This document shows positions 1-9,832 of a DNA stretch of 37,707 nucleotides, piece by piece. Numbering within the stretch: the stretch's first letter is position 1; each line of letters starts with the position of its first letter. Position numbers and translations under genes: made by a program. The DNA lies in NCBI GenBank assembly GCA_964058845.1, contig CAXKVR010000437.1, forward strand, positions 1-37,707, in the 5' to 3' direction. The notes under the pieces were generated by a model, which was not told where the DNA came from, ran no database searches, and saw nothing but the letters and a program-made list of their open reading frames with translations. Origin of the DNA: Carex sylvatica. Its lineage: Eukaryota; Streptophyta; Magnoliopsida; Poales; Cyperaceae.

Positions 1-170
1 GGATCAGCGATTTTCAAAGTGACTTAATAAATAGTAAAAAAATTCAGAAAAATATAAAATTTGGTCTTCAAGCACATTTCAATATAGAGATCACATCTAA
101 CGGTTCAGATCGATCATTTGGATATTGGAAACACAAAAATGAGTTATATAAGCATAGTAGCCAACCTCTA

Positions 171-185
<15 letters not shown>
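1..185 (+). repeat. Partial arm of a foldback (hairpin) element, cut by the window edge
   Basis: This stretch matches, with scattered differences, the right arm of the complete hairpin element at 1604-2103. Shared landmarks in order are GCGATTTTCA, AAAATTTGGTCT, an ACGGTTCAGATCGATCATTTG-like segment (TGGTTTGGATCGGTTATTTG in the full copy), and a terminal TA microsatellite. The order is the same as in the right arm of the full copy. The other arm would lie left of the window. It ends in (TA)n followed by a T run. Confidence 0.7.
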
Positions 186-208
<23 letters not shown>

Positions 209-714
209 GAAAAAATAAAGAATGATTTGAAATGCTATCTATTTTCTATTATTGAATCTGTTTATTGGTTGCCTAGAATTAATTTTAAAGGATTAGTAGA
301 TGCTAATTGATCAAACATGTAGAAGAGTTTTTGAATTTTTATCATAGTTTTTGGCCAAAACAGAATAGTTCCTGGCGAAAACAGACACAGTTTCAGTGCA
401 GAAAAACAGCGTGTAAACTACATGTAGACCATTTTAAAGAGGTCCCTACTGCCTAAAAGTATTTTCTTTTGTTTTGAAGAGTTAAACAATTTTATTATTA
501 TTTTTGGTCATTAATTTTTGACTAAAATGAGATGAATCTATTTTTTGGTCATTATGTTTCGACTAAAATTAGGTTTTCTATTTTTTATAAGTTATTTCAG
601 GCAATTAAAGGTTTATTTAACAGATTTAATTGATAAAAAATAGTTATTATGCAAATCTGGTCAATTATCAATTTTCTAGAGTTGACCTTTTAGGCTAATT
701 TAAGGAGTTCGTTG
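186..714. other. AT-rich intergenic DNA, no gene seen
   Basis: AT-rich sequence without an open frame longer than background. A phrase of the type TTTTTGGTCATTA(A/T) followed by TTCGACTAAAAT occurs twice, near 503-535 and 543-570, suggesting a small local duplication. I recognise no coding or RNA gene. Confidence 0.5.
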
Positions 715-1115
715 CTATGTCTGGGCTTATGCACGGTTTGTGTGAGATGTATGCGGTCCATGTGCTACACCCGTGTGAACCTTGTGGGCCTCGTGTGCCT
801 CCAGCTTCTTTGACTATGGTGCACGGTCCGCGTGAGATGTATGCGGTCAGTGTGCTGGTCCTACTGGATTGTTTATCGAAGTGTCGGCTGCACACACTTT
901 CTCTTGAACACCTTTCTTTTCCTACAATTCAGACAAATAATCATGGTAATTTTTAAATGAGCTGCCATATTGCTCACAGGTTTGTTCTTTGGCCAATTGA
1001 TCAACCACATCGACTGCATATAATGTTTTTGGTTCAGATGGGTACTTCATGGATTAGTTGAGATTAAACTGCACTTTCTCATCTCCGATACGCATGGTCA
1101 TTTAAATGAAATACC
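715..1115 (-). mobile_element. Antisense relic of an Athila-like element (protease end to post-protease region)
   Basis: Read on the minus strand from about 1115 to 880, this matches the Athila-like element at roughly 15080-15300: the end of protease, the following region encoding a KYP...EP...Y-A-VDVVDQL-KEQ type peptide, and the NYHDYLSEL stretch. Past that point the sequence carries two copies of a GC-rich word containing TGCACGGTC(C)GCGTGAGATGTATGCGGTC-like sequence, near 731-767 and 821-857. The resident element has TGACGCG words at the same place. No LTR or boundary duplication is visible, so this is a fragment. The small open frames here are remnants, not genes. Confidence 0.7.
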
Positions 1116-1127
1116 TTAGCTGAGAGG

Positions 1128-1192
1128 TGAATTTTCCTTGTGTCGAGAGACGGAGGATACCTTTAGTAAACCAAACAAGTAACTTAGGTAGT
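1128..1192 (+). repeat. Short Athila-like LTR fragment
   Basis: The segment GATACCTTTAGTAAACCAAA followed by CAAGTAACTTAGGT is identical to the interior of the Athila-like LTR at about 12099-12132, and the bases before it are recognisably similar. It is in plus orientation, opposite to the adjacent relic at 715-1115, so it represents a separate event or a local rearrangement. Confidence 0.65.
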
Positions 1193-1219
1193 AAAACCAA
1201 CAAACTAGACACATAGTGA

Positions 1220-1350
1220 TAAAATATATACAAATTTAGAATTAAATTTCCAAATTTGAATGGTTATTTTGGTGAATTTTATTTTTGATAGATTTCCTAA
1301 AATAAAATATACATATTTAGAATTAAATTTCTAAATTTGAGAAGTTATTT
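1220..1350. repeat. Two-copy direct repeat, ~80 bp period
   Basis: The phrase TTTAGAATTAAATTTC followed by AAATTTGA and GTTATTT appears at about 1220-1270 and again at about 1303-1350. The copies differ at several positions. This is an old tandem duplication in AT-rich DNA with no coding potential that I can support. Confidence 0.55.
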
Positions 1351-1603
1351 CTAGTACTTCCAAAATGAGATTTTATCTCTAGATCATGAGTCAATGTTAG
1401 CATAATAAATGCAGTTTTTTTAGTTATTTAGAAAAATAATACGGCTACACAGATTTCGATGCAACCGCACGGTTTTTGATACAAAAACACAAAATACCTT
1501 TTTTAAGTTGGCAATCTGCACAAAAAATTCGTGGGGCTACATAACTCTTTGAAAAATTTCAAAATATTTTTTTGGATTAAAACTGCAATTATTACAATGC
1601 AAT

Positions 1604-1644
<41 letters not shown>

Positions 1645-2037
1645 TTGGGCTATGGTGCATTGCAATGTATAGCCTCTTTTGTACATTGGACTATAAATCA
1701 CCGGATTCAAAGTCCAAATAACCGATCCAAACCGTTAATCTTGTTCTTCATATTTATATGTATTTGAAGACCAAATTTTATATTTTTAAAATTTTTTTTA
1801 CTATTTTCTTAGATTTATTGAAAATCACTATTTTCTTATGGTCCTGATTTGTCTGAAAACAGCGATTTTCAATAAATCTAAAAAAAATAAAAAAATTTCA
1901 AAAAATGTAAAATTTGGTCTCCAAACACATTAATATGGAGAACAAGATGAATGGTTTGGATCGGTTATTTGAACTTTTTATCTGGTGATTATTAGTCCAA
2001 TGTACAAAAATATCTATACATTACAATGTACCATAGC

Positions 2038-2091
<54 letters not shown>

Positions 2092-2103
2092 TAATATATA
2101 TAT
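1604..2103. mobile_element. Foldback / MITE-like element with ~200 bp inverted arms, bounded by TA microsatellites
   Basis: The left arm (about 1644-1842) and right arm (about 1861-2041) are imperfect reverse complements along almost their whole length. Shared blocks include TGGGCTATGGT, GTACATTGGACTA, AAATAACCGATCCAAACC and AGACCAAATTTTA. The short loop contains TTATGGTCCTGATTTGTCTG. Outside the arms the symmetry continues as (TA)n(GA)n on the left and (TC)n(TA)n on the right. There is no coding capacity, as expected for a non-autonomous element. Ends made of TA repeats resemble the TA-microsatellite-associated Micron MITEs of rice, but I cannot show family membership. The reading frame across 1531-1767 is an artefact of the arm. 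Confidence 0.8.
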
Positions 2104-3079
2104 GTGTGTGTGTGTTTTTATTTAATTACACTTTTGTTTTATGGCTAAGGTATTAATTAGAATTCTTATAAAGGCATTAGAGTTATATGTATTTTGAATT
2201 TAATTAATTGAGTCTTAATTGTACCCAAAGATATATCTTTTGATAAGATTAATTTAAATTCATTTTACAAAAGAATATTAGGTGTGCATTTAAATGAATG
2301 CAATTATTAATCGGCCCAAAGGAAGATAATGGTTGTTGATATTATTTGTACAATTGAGTGATAATAAAATATAGTGATGACTATTATGTGTTTACATGTG
2401 TCAACATTGTCGGCCCAAAAATATCCATTAAGCATGAAACAAAATAAGTATAATACTAAGGTTAGATTTTTGAAGTATTTACAAATTAATTAGTTTGGAT
2501 GTCAAGAATTAATTTTATAGACTTGATTAAAAGATATTGTATAATAATTATCAAGTTAACTAATTAAGGTTTAAGTTCTAATGGGATCCGCAATTTTAAT
2601 TTTTCTCCTTCATATGAAGATATGAGACATACACATTTTTTTTTTGTATAAAGAAGTGATTAATAAACTTGTTTTCAAACAATTTTGGATTAGTTATCAA
2701 TTAAGAAAATTTGAGGGTTTATTTTATAAAATGTGTAAGCAAAACAATATGAAAAAAAAACAAAAAGAAAGGAACACCGTGGCTTTTGTACCACGCGGCT
2801 CTCGTCCATTAAGCTGCATATCCTCTAACTGACTCCGTACCCTTAAATTCTATCTCTCTTCTATTCAATCAAAATAAATAAAAAATAAAAAAACAGAAAC
2901 AGAGAGATAATAAAAAAATGGAAAAAGAGAGAAAAATATTAAAAGGAATTAATTTGTTTAATTGAAAGTAGAAAGAAGCTATTGCTATCCGTCGTAGTAA
3001 TTATGAAAGAGATGGACTAGACAGACGTGATGGAATTTTTTGGAGTAGCATTGCTTATGAGTTCATTATTTTCTCTATG
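2104..3079. other. AT-rich intergenic DNA, no gene seen
   Basis: Mostly A/T runs, with a short TG microsatellite at about 2102-2115 and a purine-rich stretch at about 2870-2940. The open frame at 2644-2832 is short, low in complexity and without recognisable motifs. I see no feature that I can support as a gene. Confidence 0.5.
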
Positions 3080-4148
3080 ATATCAAGTGTGGAGTTATTG
3101 GACTTGTTTGATATTATATTTTTAATAATTAAATTTTTATTCATTTGTCATGTTGAATGGTTGTTTGTTGCATTATTTGAGATGTGTGAATCATGTGCAT
3201 ACTGCTGACTTATCATTTTGTATGAATCTTGAATTATGGTTGAGTCACCACAAGTTTATGTTTATGGAATCTGTTGAGTTCTGCAAAGTCTAGGAGCTAT
3301 AGACTAGACTTTGGTTACGGAATCCTTATGCGCATATGGTGAACGACCCTCACTAATCCCAGTACTGGTTGGGAGGGGAATCTGATTCTAATTCTGACGG
3401 TGACTATGGGTGACTATAAAGAAACGTCTAAATGATCTCATAGCCAGTCTGGGATCGTAATGACAGGTTTGTTTAATGTGTTGAGAATTACCGATTCTGA
3501 GTTTATTGCACACGAAATATTACTCAGTGGAGGGTAATGAGTACCGACAGGTGTGGTTTTAGCGTGGTCACCTGTGTGACAAGTTGGTGGATCATCTGTA
3601 TGTGTTACCAGACTTGATAATATGAGTTTAAGCCTAGTGTATCTGTTGAGCTTCATTTGAAATTTTTTGAGTTGAGAGTCAATTGGATATTGTGACTGAG
3701 CATTTGCATTCACTTTATATAAATTGATAAATTGAAATTGAACTGTTAATGTCAAGGATTTAATTTTGGATATGAATTGATTACAAGTCCAATAACCTGA
3801 TTGTGGAAAATTCGCATTGGGAGATAATATTATTATTATTTCTCACTCCCACCCTTTGGGTTATTTTTAGGTTTATTACACGGATACAGAGAGACCATTC
3901 TGGATTGCATCTGACAGCATAACCACATAAAAAATTGGATTTTGGGTTATTGAAACTGACAGGATGCTGGAGGCATTTATAAAACATAGTTTGCCGTAGT
4001 CTGTCAGATAATTATGTAAATATTTAGTATATGCATGGTTAATATGTAATGGTGTTATTGGTAATGCATATAAAAGATCCACTGCCTTGTGTACATGTTA
4101 TAATAAATATACGCGGCAGGCTGTTATACCTATATTTGGGATGTGACA
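3080..4148 (+). mobile_element. Fragment of the long TG...TGTGACA LTR family
   Basis: Three blocks match the solo LTR at 6841-9040 or the reverse copy at 18171-20500: GGAGTTATTGGACTTGTTTG (minus-strand match near 19480-19500); a block with TGCGCATATGGTGAACGACC and a following CGGTTGG (match near 7795-7840); and ACAAGTCCAATAACCTGATT (match near 18580-18610). The fragment ends in GGGATGTGACA at 4148, like the solo LTR end GGGGTGTGACA. The left end was not located and no convincing target duplication was found. The three short minus-strand open frames inside are not genes. Confidence 0.65.
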
Positions 4149-4190
4149 GTAGCACCCATTTACAGTCAATTTTAGAATTAATTGTATCAC

Positions 4191-4429
4191 TTAGTAGCAC
4201 TACTATTTAACTTGCATACTTTAGATTGTGCATCCAATCCATTTCGGATACCGATAAGCGCCTGATACGGTACCAATATGTATCTGATATGCCAACAGGT
4301 ATATCGGCTTACATATCGCATCCTTAATCGATATGGTCTCCGATACTCCGTTGAAACCCACATATACCGGTGAATAAGATAGATCGAACCCATGAGCTGC
4401 GCTCGTGCCTGTGCATCGCTTAGTAGCAC
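4191..4429 (-). repeat. Possible SINE-like insert flanked by 10 bp direct repeats
   Basis: TTAGTAGCAC occurs at 4191-4200 and again at 4420-4429, enclosing 219 bp, which is a plausible SINE length with a plausible target duplication. On the minus strand, close to the inferred 5' end, there is GGGTTCGATCT, near the RNA polymerase III B-box consensus. I cannot find a convincing A box or an A/T-rich tail, so it may equally be another repeat. No open frame here looks real. Confidence 0.3.
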
Positions 4430-4467
4430 ACTTTACTATCAATAATAAAGGGGACGGATTAAAATCT

Positions 4468-4831
4468 TGTTGGAAGTTTTATAAAATGTGTGAAATAATC
4501 ACATGGGATCCGAATAATTAGCAAGGAAAACAAAATATTCAGCAGGGAAAACAAATTGATATCAAGCAAAGAAGGAAAGAATCAATCCAGCAGCTCCTCT
4601 TCCTAGCCCACCTTCCTTAGATGGTTTAGGAATTGATTTGTTGTATTATCTAGTCTTATATTCTAAAATTAGAAGATGTAATAGGATTCAATCTTGATGT
4701 TAAATACCTTTGGCTGGTGCCATGTAGCCATGTAAACATATAACAAATATTCTTTGATCAATAAAATATGGGAGAGAAGGGTGATTCATGGGAGTTCTAT
4801 GTTATTTAATTTCATACAAGTAATTTTGTCA
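4468..4831 (+). mobile_element. 5' LTR of a Ty1/copia retrotransposon
   Basis: The LTR starts TGTTGGAAG and ends ...TTTTGTCA, directly followed by the primer-binding site, giving 364 bp with TG...CA ends as usual for copia. An AATAAA sits near 4760 and could serve as a polyadenylation signal. No second copy exists in the window: the 3' end of this element was lost after the Athila-like insertion at 11296, so LTR divergence cannot be used to date it. Confidence 0.8.
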
Positions 4832-4843
4832 TGGTATCAGAGC
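4832..4843 (+). other. Primer-binding site complementary to initiator tRNA-Met
   Basis: TGGTATCAGAGC is the standard plant Ty1/copia priming sequence, matching the 3' end of initiator methionine tRNA. It abuts the LTR and fixes the LTR boundary and element polarity. Confidence 0.9.
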
Positions 4844-4970
4844 AAAAATTGTTTTGAGGTACAGATTGCTGATGGTCATACCAAAGGTGATCTAGATACC
4901 TCATTCAATCCTATATCTCTGGTTGTTCCGCTGCTAGACAAGAAATGACGAGCACACCTCTAGCTCTGAC

Positions 4971-6027
4971 ATGCAAGATACAACAAAAATTCTCATTGAA
5001 GAATTCTCAAAGAAGCTCTCTCAAATCATGGCACAAAGTCAGAATAAGCCCTCTGAAGGCGTGAGGCAATCCCATTCAAGCGAAAACCCAAATTCAGGCA
5101 TCACCATAAAGTTGGATGGCCACAATTATCGAATTTGGGCGCAAATGGTAGAGATGGAACTAAAAACTCGAGATAAACTCGGGTATGTGAAAGGGGCCAA
5201 GAAAATTACGTTACCAACCGATGTGGCACACAAATGATGGGAGATCGAAGACAACATGGTGAAGAGTTGGCTAATCAAATCCCTCGACAACTCATTAGTT
5301 GGAAGCTTCATCAATCGTTCCACTACAAGAGAAGTTTGGGAAGCACTCGCCATGTCTTTTTTCGATGGTAGTGATTCTACCCAGTACTATGATCTAAGGC
5401 GTAAAACCTATAACTTGAGACAAGGATACAACTCTGTTGAAACCTATTACAAGGAACTTCAAGGTTTGTGGAGAGAGATGGACTATCGCAGACCCAACAC
5501 CTTTACTGGCATTGAGAATATCGAAAGGTCTAACAAAATAGTTCAAGAAGAAAGGTTGTTTAATTTTCTAAATGGTCTTAGTGATCGACTGGACCAAATA
5601 AGGGCATATACTCCAAACTTCTCCACTTCCCACCACAGAACAGGCCTTCGCCTGGGTTAGGAGAGAAGAAGTGTGCCATAATCTAATGGTAGGAAGAGAT
5701 GAGATGTCGGTTGTAGTCATGTATACCGGAACTAAATCCACTATGAATTCTCCCTCTGAAATGCTACCTAGTAACAAAAAATATGATCACAAAAAACACC
5801 TAAAATGCACTCATTGTGGGGGCACACGGCACACTAGAGAAACATGCTTCAAAATTCATGGATACCCTGAATGGTGGCGAAAAGGGAAGAAGAAGACCGG
5901 AGGGTACAACCGTGCAAGACCAAACGTGAATATGATTCAGCCAAGAGCTGCTGGCCGAACCACTGAAGCTGCTGGCCAAACCATTGAAGAGAAGCAGTAT
6001 GAGGCAGTAGCTGGCGCAAGTCAATAG
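4971..6027 (+). pseudogene. Copia gag remnant (UBN2-type Gag with zinc knuckle)
   Basis: The first in-frame ATG is taken at 4971. The N-terminal part has the copia Gag signature LDGHNYRIWAQMVEMEL at about residues 44-60, then the helical Gag core (VKSWLIKSLDNSLVGSFI, VWEALAMSFFDG, YYKELQGLWREMD). The C-terminal part carries a CX2CX4HX4C zinc knuckle (CTHCGGTRHTRETC) followed by FKIHGYPEWW, as in plant copia capsid-nucleocapsid proteins that bind genomic RNA. Lesions are a TGA at 5235-5237 before the W-E-I-E-D stretch and a frame change near 5625-5640, after which the frame from 5671 continues. It is clearly a dead gag; the family assignment is secure. Confidence 0.85.
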
Positions 6028-6116
6028 TAGCATGGTTTTTCCTAATACCAGCGGTTTCCAACCATACTCATCTAGGTGAACGTAATTTAAATATTGGTAC
6101 TAATAAAAATTCTTAA

Positions 6117-6840
6117 TGGATAATAGATTCGGTAGCGTCAGATCACATGACATATGACCAAAATGATTTTTGCGGATTGGTTACTCCACGAAGACTCAAG
6201 ATTGTAAATGCAAATGAAGAAAAACACCTGGTCACGGGTGCAGGAAGAGTATCTCTTACACCTTCAATATCATTATCTAATACTTTACTTGTTCCTTCAC
6301 TGTCATAAAAAACTAGTCTTTGTTGAACAAATTTCGGATGATTTGAATTGTATTGTACTCATGTACCCACATTTTTGTCTCTTTCAGGATGCACATACAA
6401 AGGAGATGTTAGGGCGTGATACTAGAAGGGGAAAGTTGTATGTTATGGAAGATACCAGTGAAGGAACAGAACATCATGTTAAGTCTCAAGAAATCACCTC
6501 TTACCAAATTATCAAGTGGCATAAACGGTTAGGGCACCTATCTTTTGGGTATATGAAAAAACTTATTCCTGGTATTTTTGAAAAATGTGATAAAAAATCT
6601 TTTAATTGTACAACGTGCATTAAAGCCAAAAATCACTGTGTCACTTTTCAAAGAAATGATAATATAAGTATTGAACCTTTTGCTCTTGTTCATTCTGATG
6701 TTTGAGGACCATCCCCGGTTAAAACTTTGCATGGCAATAGATTTTTTGTTCTCTTTGTCGATGATTGTACTCGTATGACGTGGTTATACTTGTTAAAAAT
6801 AAAAGGGAAAGTTACAAGTGTAATCAAATCTTTATGTAAT
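6117..6840 (+). pseudogene. Copia pol remnant, part 1: protease, GAG-pre-integrase, start of integrase core
   Basis: Protease is recognisable from W-I-I-D-S-V-A-S-D-H-M-T at 6117. The catalytic triad normally reads D-S/T-G-A, but here the glycine codon has become valine (GTA, 6132-6134), which should abolish activity. A frame change near 6300 moves into a second frame. That frame carries the pre-integrase zinc-binding domain (HKRLGH, then CTTC about 60 residues on) and the HSD motif that supplies the first integrase Asp. A TGA at 6703-6705 replaces the expected Trp codon after H-S-D-V. The integrase core continues through LFVDDCTRMTWLYLL to 6840, where the solo LTR interrupts it. Confidence 0.85.
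6836..6840 (+). repeat. Left target-site duplication GTAAT of the solo LTR
   Basis: GTAAT lies immediately left of the TGTGACG end at 6841 and is repeated exactly at 9041-9045. A 5 bp duplication is the standard signature of LTR-retrotransposon integration. Confidence 0.9.
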
Positions 6841-9040
6841 TGTGACGTAGCGAAATCTGAAGAATATTAAAATAATAAAAATTTCGAAATATTAAGTTCA
6901 TCTGAATTTTTCTGAATTTAAATCTAATGCCTTGATATATTTTTTCTAATTTTATTCTGAATTTTCTGAGTCAAGGCATTTAGAATCGAATTTCTGATTT
7001 GATCGAATAAAAATAAACCTATCCGAATTGAAATATCAAATGGATCATTAAATTATACATATGAATATATCTATATGTATATATATATGCTATAATGCAA
7101 ATTTCTATTTAAATTAAGCAAGGGCTTTTCTTGAAAAATTTACATATATGCAATATTGGAAGTTTAATGGGCCTATTAGCAAAATTGCCAAAACTAATCC
7201 AAAACCTTGATCTTTTCTCTTCCTTTGGCCGTGACCCTTGTGTGTATACGTGTGTGTGTGTATTGTGTGTGGTGGGTGGCGGAAACAAAGAGGAAAAGAG
7301 AGGGAGAAGGTGAGAAGAGAGAAAAAAGTGAGATCCGAGTACACCGAATCGATCAGACGTACGCGAAATCGAGTTTGGAGCAAAGCACTACCACCTTGAT
7401 CATCTCCTTCTCTTCAATTTGCAGGTTTAGCAGGACAATCAGGTGAATCCCGGAATACCGAAAGGAGTTCAGACCAACCGTAAGCGACACGAAAAGTACA
7501 AAGGTGCGGGGGTTCACGGGATTTTTCCTGAGGTTCAATTAGGAATTAAATAGGACATTTTTAAATTGCATTTTGAATTTCTGATTTCAAGCATCATCTG
7601 AGCATTGCATAACTAATTGAACTGTTTTATCTATTGATCTGCATTCTGGTATGGTTTACCGATTGAACTGTTATTCTGATTCTGATAGAGAATGAAACCA
7701 CAGTGAATTGCTACTATTATATATATATATATCACTGTAAGTGATATTCTGTTCTGCGAAATCTAGAGTATACACTAGATTCCGATTTCGGGAACCATAT
7801 GCGCATTGGGGAACGACCCCTCTGAGTCCAAACCGGTTGGAATGGGGATCTGTTATTCTGTGACTATAACTGTGGTAGATAAGATTCTGTTATTCTGATT
7901 TCTGCTCTGATTTCTGGAACTAAATACTGGAAAGGATATATCTGTATGATTGGAACTGTAATGTCTGATTAAGAACCAGTCTTTTGTAAATGGTTAAGCC
8001 AAAGCACTGCAGATGAGGGTCTGATTTGATTGCACGGGGAGCGACATCTGTAGGTGTATGTAACCCTACAGATGCAGGTATGTTCTGGGACCAGTTCGGT
8101 GGAACATCTGCATGTGCTACCAGATATCTGAGTTTAATTAAGACTTAATATTCTGATATGTTTCTGATGATTCTGTTTAAAGGCATTTAAAGATGTAGAA
8201 TCATTTGATTATCGATTCAAAGCTTTGCATTCATGCTTTAACTCTGATTTTAGTTCCGTAGTTAATTCTGACGTGAATATCTGATAAATCCAGTAGCTTC
8301 GGCACTGAGATAAACCGCGAAAAGGTTTTTCTCACCCGTTTCCTTGTGAAACATTTCAGGAAAGAAGGACTAGAGGCTTTCGGGATCAGACAGTGAGCTA
8401 TCTGAGGTGTTAGGTATATGTATGCCCTGTTTTGAGATCGTTGTACTTGTTTAGTACTTGGATCAACTTTTGTTGTATATATATCCAACTAACCGGACTT
8501 GCGTAAATATTTCTAAACGGTTTCGATTTATGTTTTAAAATTTTATGTGCTTGCTTTATGCTTTCCATGCTATGTGTATGTATGCTTTTATGTTTTCAAA
8601 GTTTATGTTTTAAAAGTTATATGGTCTTTTGCATATATGTTTTTGTTGTGACATGATATGAATTTGAGGGTTTAAATGAATACGGGTGGGATGACCGGCG
8701 TGGAGGGTCTATACTCCACGGTACCTGATATTTATAATTCTGACTAATCCGGGTAGATATAAATAAAATAAAAAAATAAAAAAACCAAAAATTAAATTTG
8801 GTTTTCTGATATGATAAGTCATTGTTCTATTGGTTTTATCGAATCGAATTTACAAAGGCATGTATAAAAGTTTTGAAAAGTTTCGGATCAATTTTAAACT
8901 GATTTCAGATTTAATAAAAATTGATTAAGTGTTCGGTTTGGGATAAAAACACCATTTATCTCATCGTAAATGCCTGGTGAATATATACGATCTATATATT
9001 CACGGCGATACCGTCATGCCCCTGATCTCGGGGTGTGACA
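6841..9040 (+). mobile_element. 2.2 kb solo LTR inserted in the copia integrase
   Basis: The element starts TGTGACGTAGCG and ends CTCGGGGTGTGACA, is flanked by perfect GTAAT duplications, and contains no retroviral coding frame, primer-binding site or polypurine tract. That is what LTR-LTR recombination leaves behind. The copia frame resumes in phase after 9045. Inside are a pyrimidine-rich and TG-rich stretch (7200-7290) and a block around 7500-7520 (GGTGCGGGGGTTCACGGG) shared with the copy near 20740. A short inverted repeat around 8695-8722 contains GGGTCTATACTCCACGGTACC-like sequence. The length and the TGTGACA end would suit a Ty3/gypsy chromovirus, but no internal domain is available to prove the lineage. 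The short open frames within it are not supported as genes. Confidence 0.85.
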
Positions 9041-9045
9041 GTAAT
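9041..9045 (+). repeat. Right target-site duplication GTAAT of the solo LTR
   Basis: Exact repeat of 6836-6840, directly after the ...GTGTGACA end. It marks the right border of the inserted LTR; the copia integrase coding sequence continues from here. Confidence 0.9.
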
Positions 9046-9625
9046 CTAAAAAAGAATCAGTATGGGAAAGAGATACGAGTTTTAAGGAGTGATAATGAGG
9101 GAGAATTTATAAATAGAAAATTAAAAGATTTTTTTTCTAGAAAAATGAATAATCCACCAAACATCTTGTGTTAACACACCACAACAGAATGGGGTGGCAG
9201 AGCGGAAAAATAGACATATTTTGGAAACACCTAGAGCGTTAATTATTGATAATTATGTTCCAACCAAATTTTGGGAAGATGCCATTATCACCGCAGTTTA
9301 CCTCATTAATATAATGCCTTCAAAAACCTTGAATTTTAAAACTCCTCTTCAGATCTTAGCATCGTTTGTCCATCTTCCTTCCATTCTTACTTTGCCTTCT
9401 AAAATCTTTGGTTGTACAGTTTATATACACATCCACAAGAATAAAAGAACGAAACTAGATCCTTGTGTAGAAAAATGTGTGTTCCTTGGATACGGAACAA
9501 ATCAAAAGGGATATAGATGCCACAACCCCATTACAAACCGAACGTATATCACAATGGATGTTGATTTTTTAGAAGATGAACCATACTTCCAAAATAATGA
9601 GTTTCTTTCTCAAGGGGGTGAGTAA
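9046..9625 (+). pseudogene. Copia pol remnant, part 2: integrase core and C-terminal domain
   Basis: This resumes the integrase split at 6840. The second catalytic Asp is in VLRSDNEGEF (about 9085-9115) and the catalytic Glu is in GVAERKNRHIL (about 9190-9225). A frame change near 9160 separates them. Downstream are conserved copia integrase C-terminal phrases: FWEDAIITAVYLINIMPS, KIFGCTVYIHI, KCVFLGYGTNQKGYRC and the VDFLEDEPYF end. The frame starting at 9194 stays open to a TAA at 9623-9625. All three acidic residues of the DDE triad can still be located, but nonsense, frameshift and the solo-LTR insertion make the gene inactive. Confidence 0.85.
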
Positions 9626-9704
9626 TATTGAGCAGGAAATCTTATTTCTTGAGCCACAAATTTCTTAGCCAAAAAATTATATTTCTGGTTCTAAGCCACA
9701 AATC

Positions 9705-9832
9705 AAATCCCCAATTCCAGCTGCAAATTCAGAAACCGAATTCCCAGTAGAAAATTCAGAAATTGAATCCCCATTTCCATTAGCAAATTTGAAAACTAAA
9801 TCCCCATTTTCAGCAGAAAATTCACAACATAA
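9705..9832 (+). repeat. Imperfect ~33 bp minisatellite in the copia integrase-RT linker
   Basis: About four units of the type AAATCCCCATT-CAGCAGAAAA-TTCAGAAA follow one another (33, 27, 33 and 33 bp by eye). They encode an 11-residue repeat of the type SP-P-AENSE-E. The unit length is a multiple of three, so repeat number could change without breaking the frame. The stretch lies in the poorly conserved linker between integrase and reverse transcriptase. Confidence 0.6.

Noticed and set aside
717..956. Plus-strand open frame of 79 codons, with an overlapping minus-strand frame
   Set aside because: It lies over an antisense Athila-like relic with a reiterated GC-rich word; the repeats keep frames open by chance and there is no conserved motif.
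1531..1767. Open frame through the TA/GA microsatellite
   Set aside because: It translates the arm of the foldback element, including IYIYIY and RERERE runs from the dinucleotide repeats.
4380..4400. tRNA gene suggested by the GGTTCGA-type word
   Set aside because: No cloverleaf, A box or acceptor pairing around it; at most a SINE remnant.
7131..7446. Overlapping open frames in the solo LTR
   Set aside because: They are driven by TG-rich and purine-rich low complexity, have no homology I can recognise, and are not seen as frames in the other copies.
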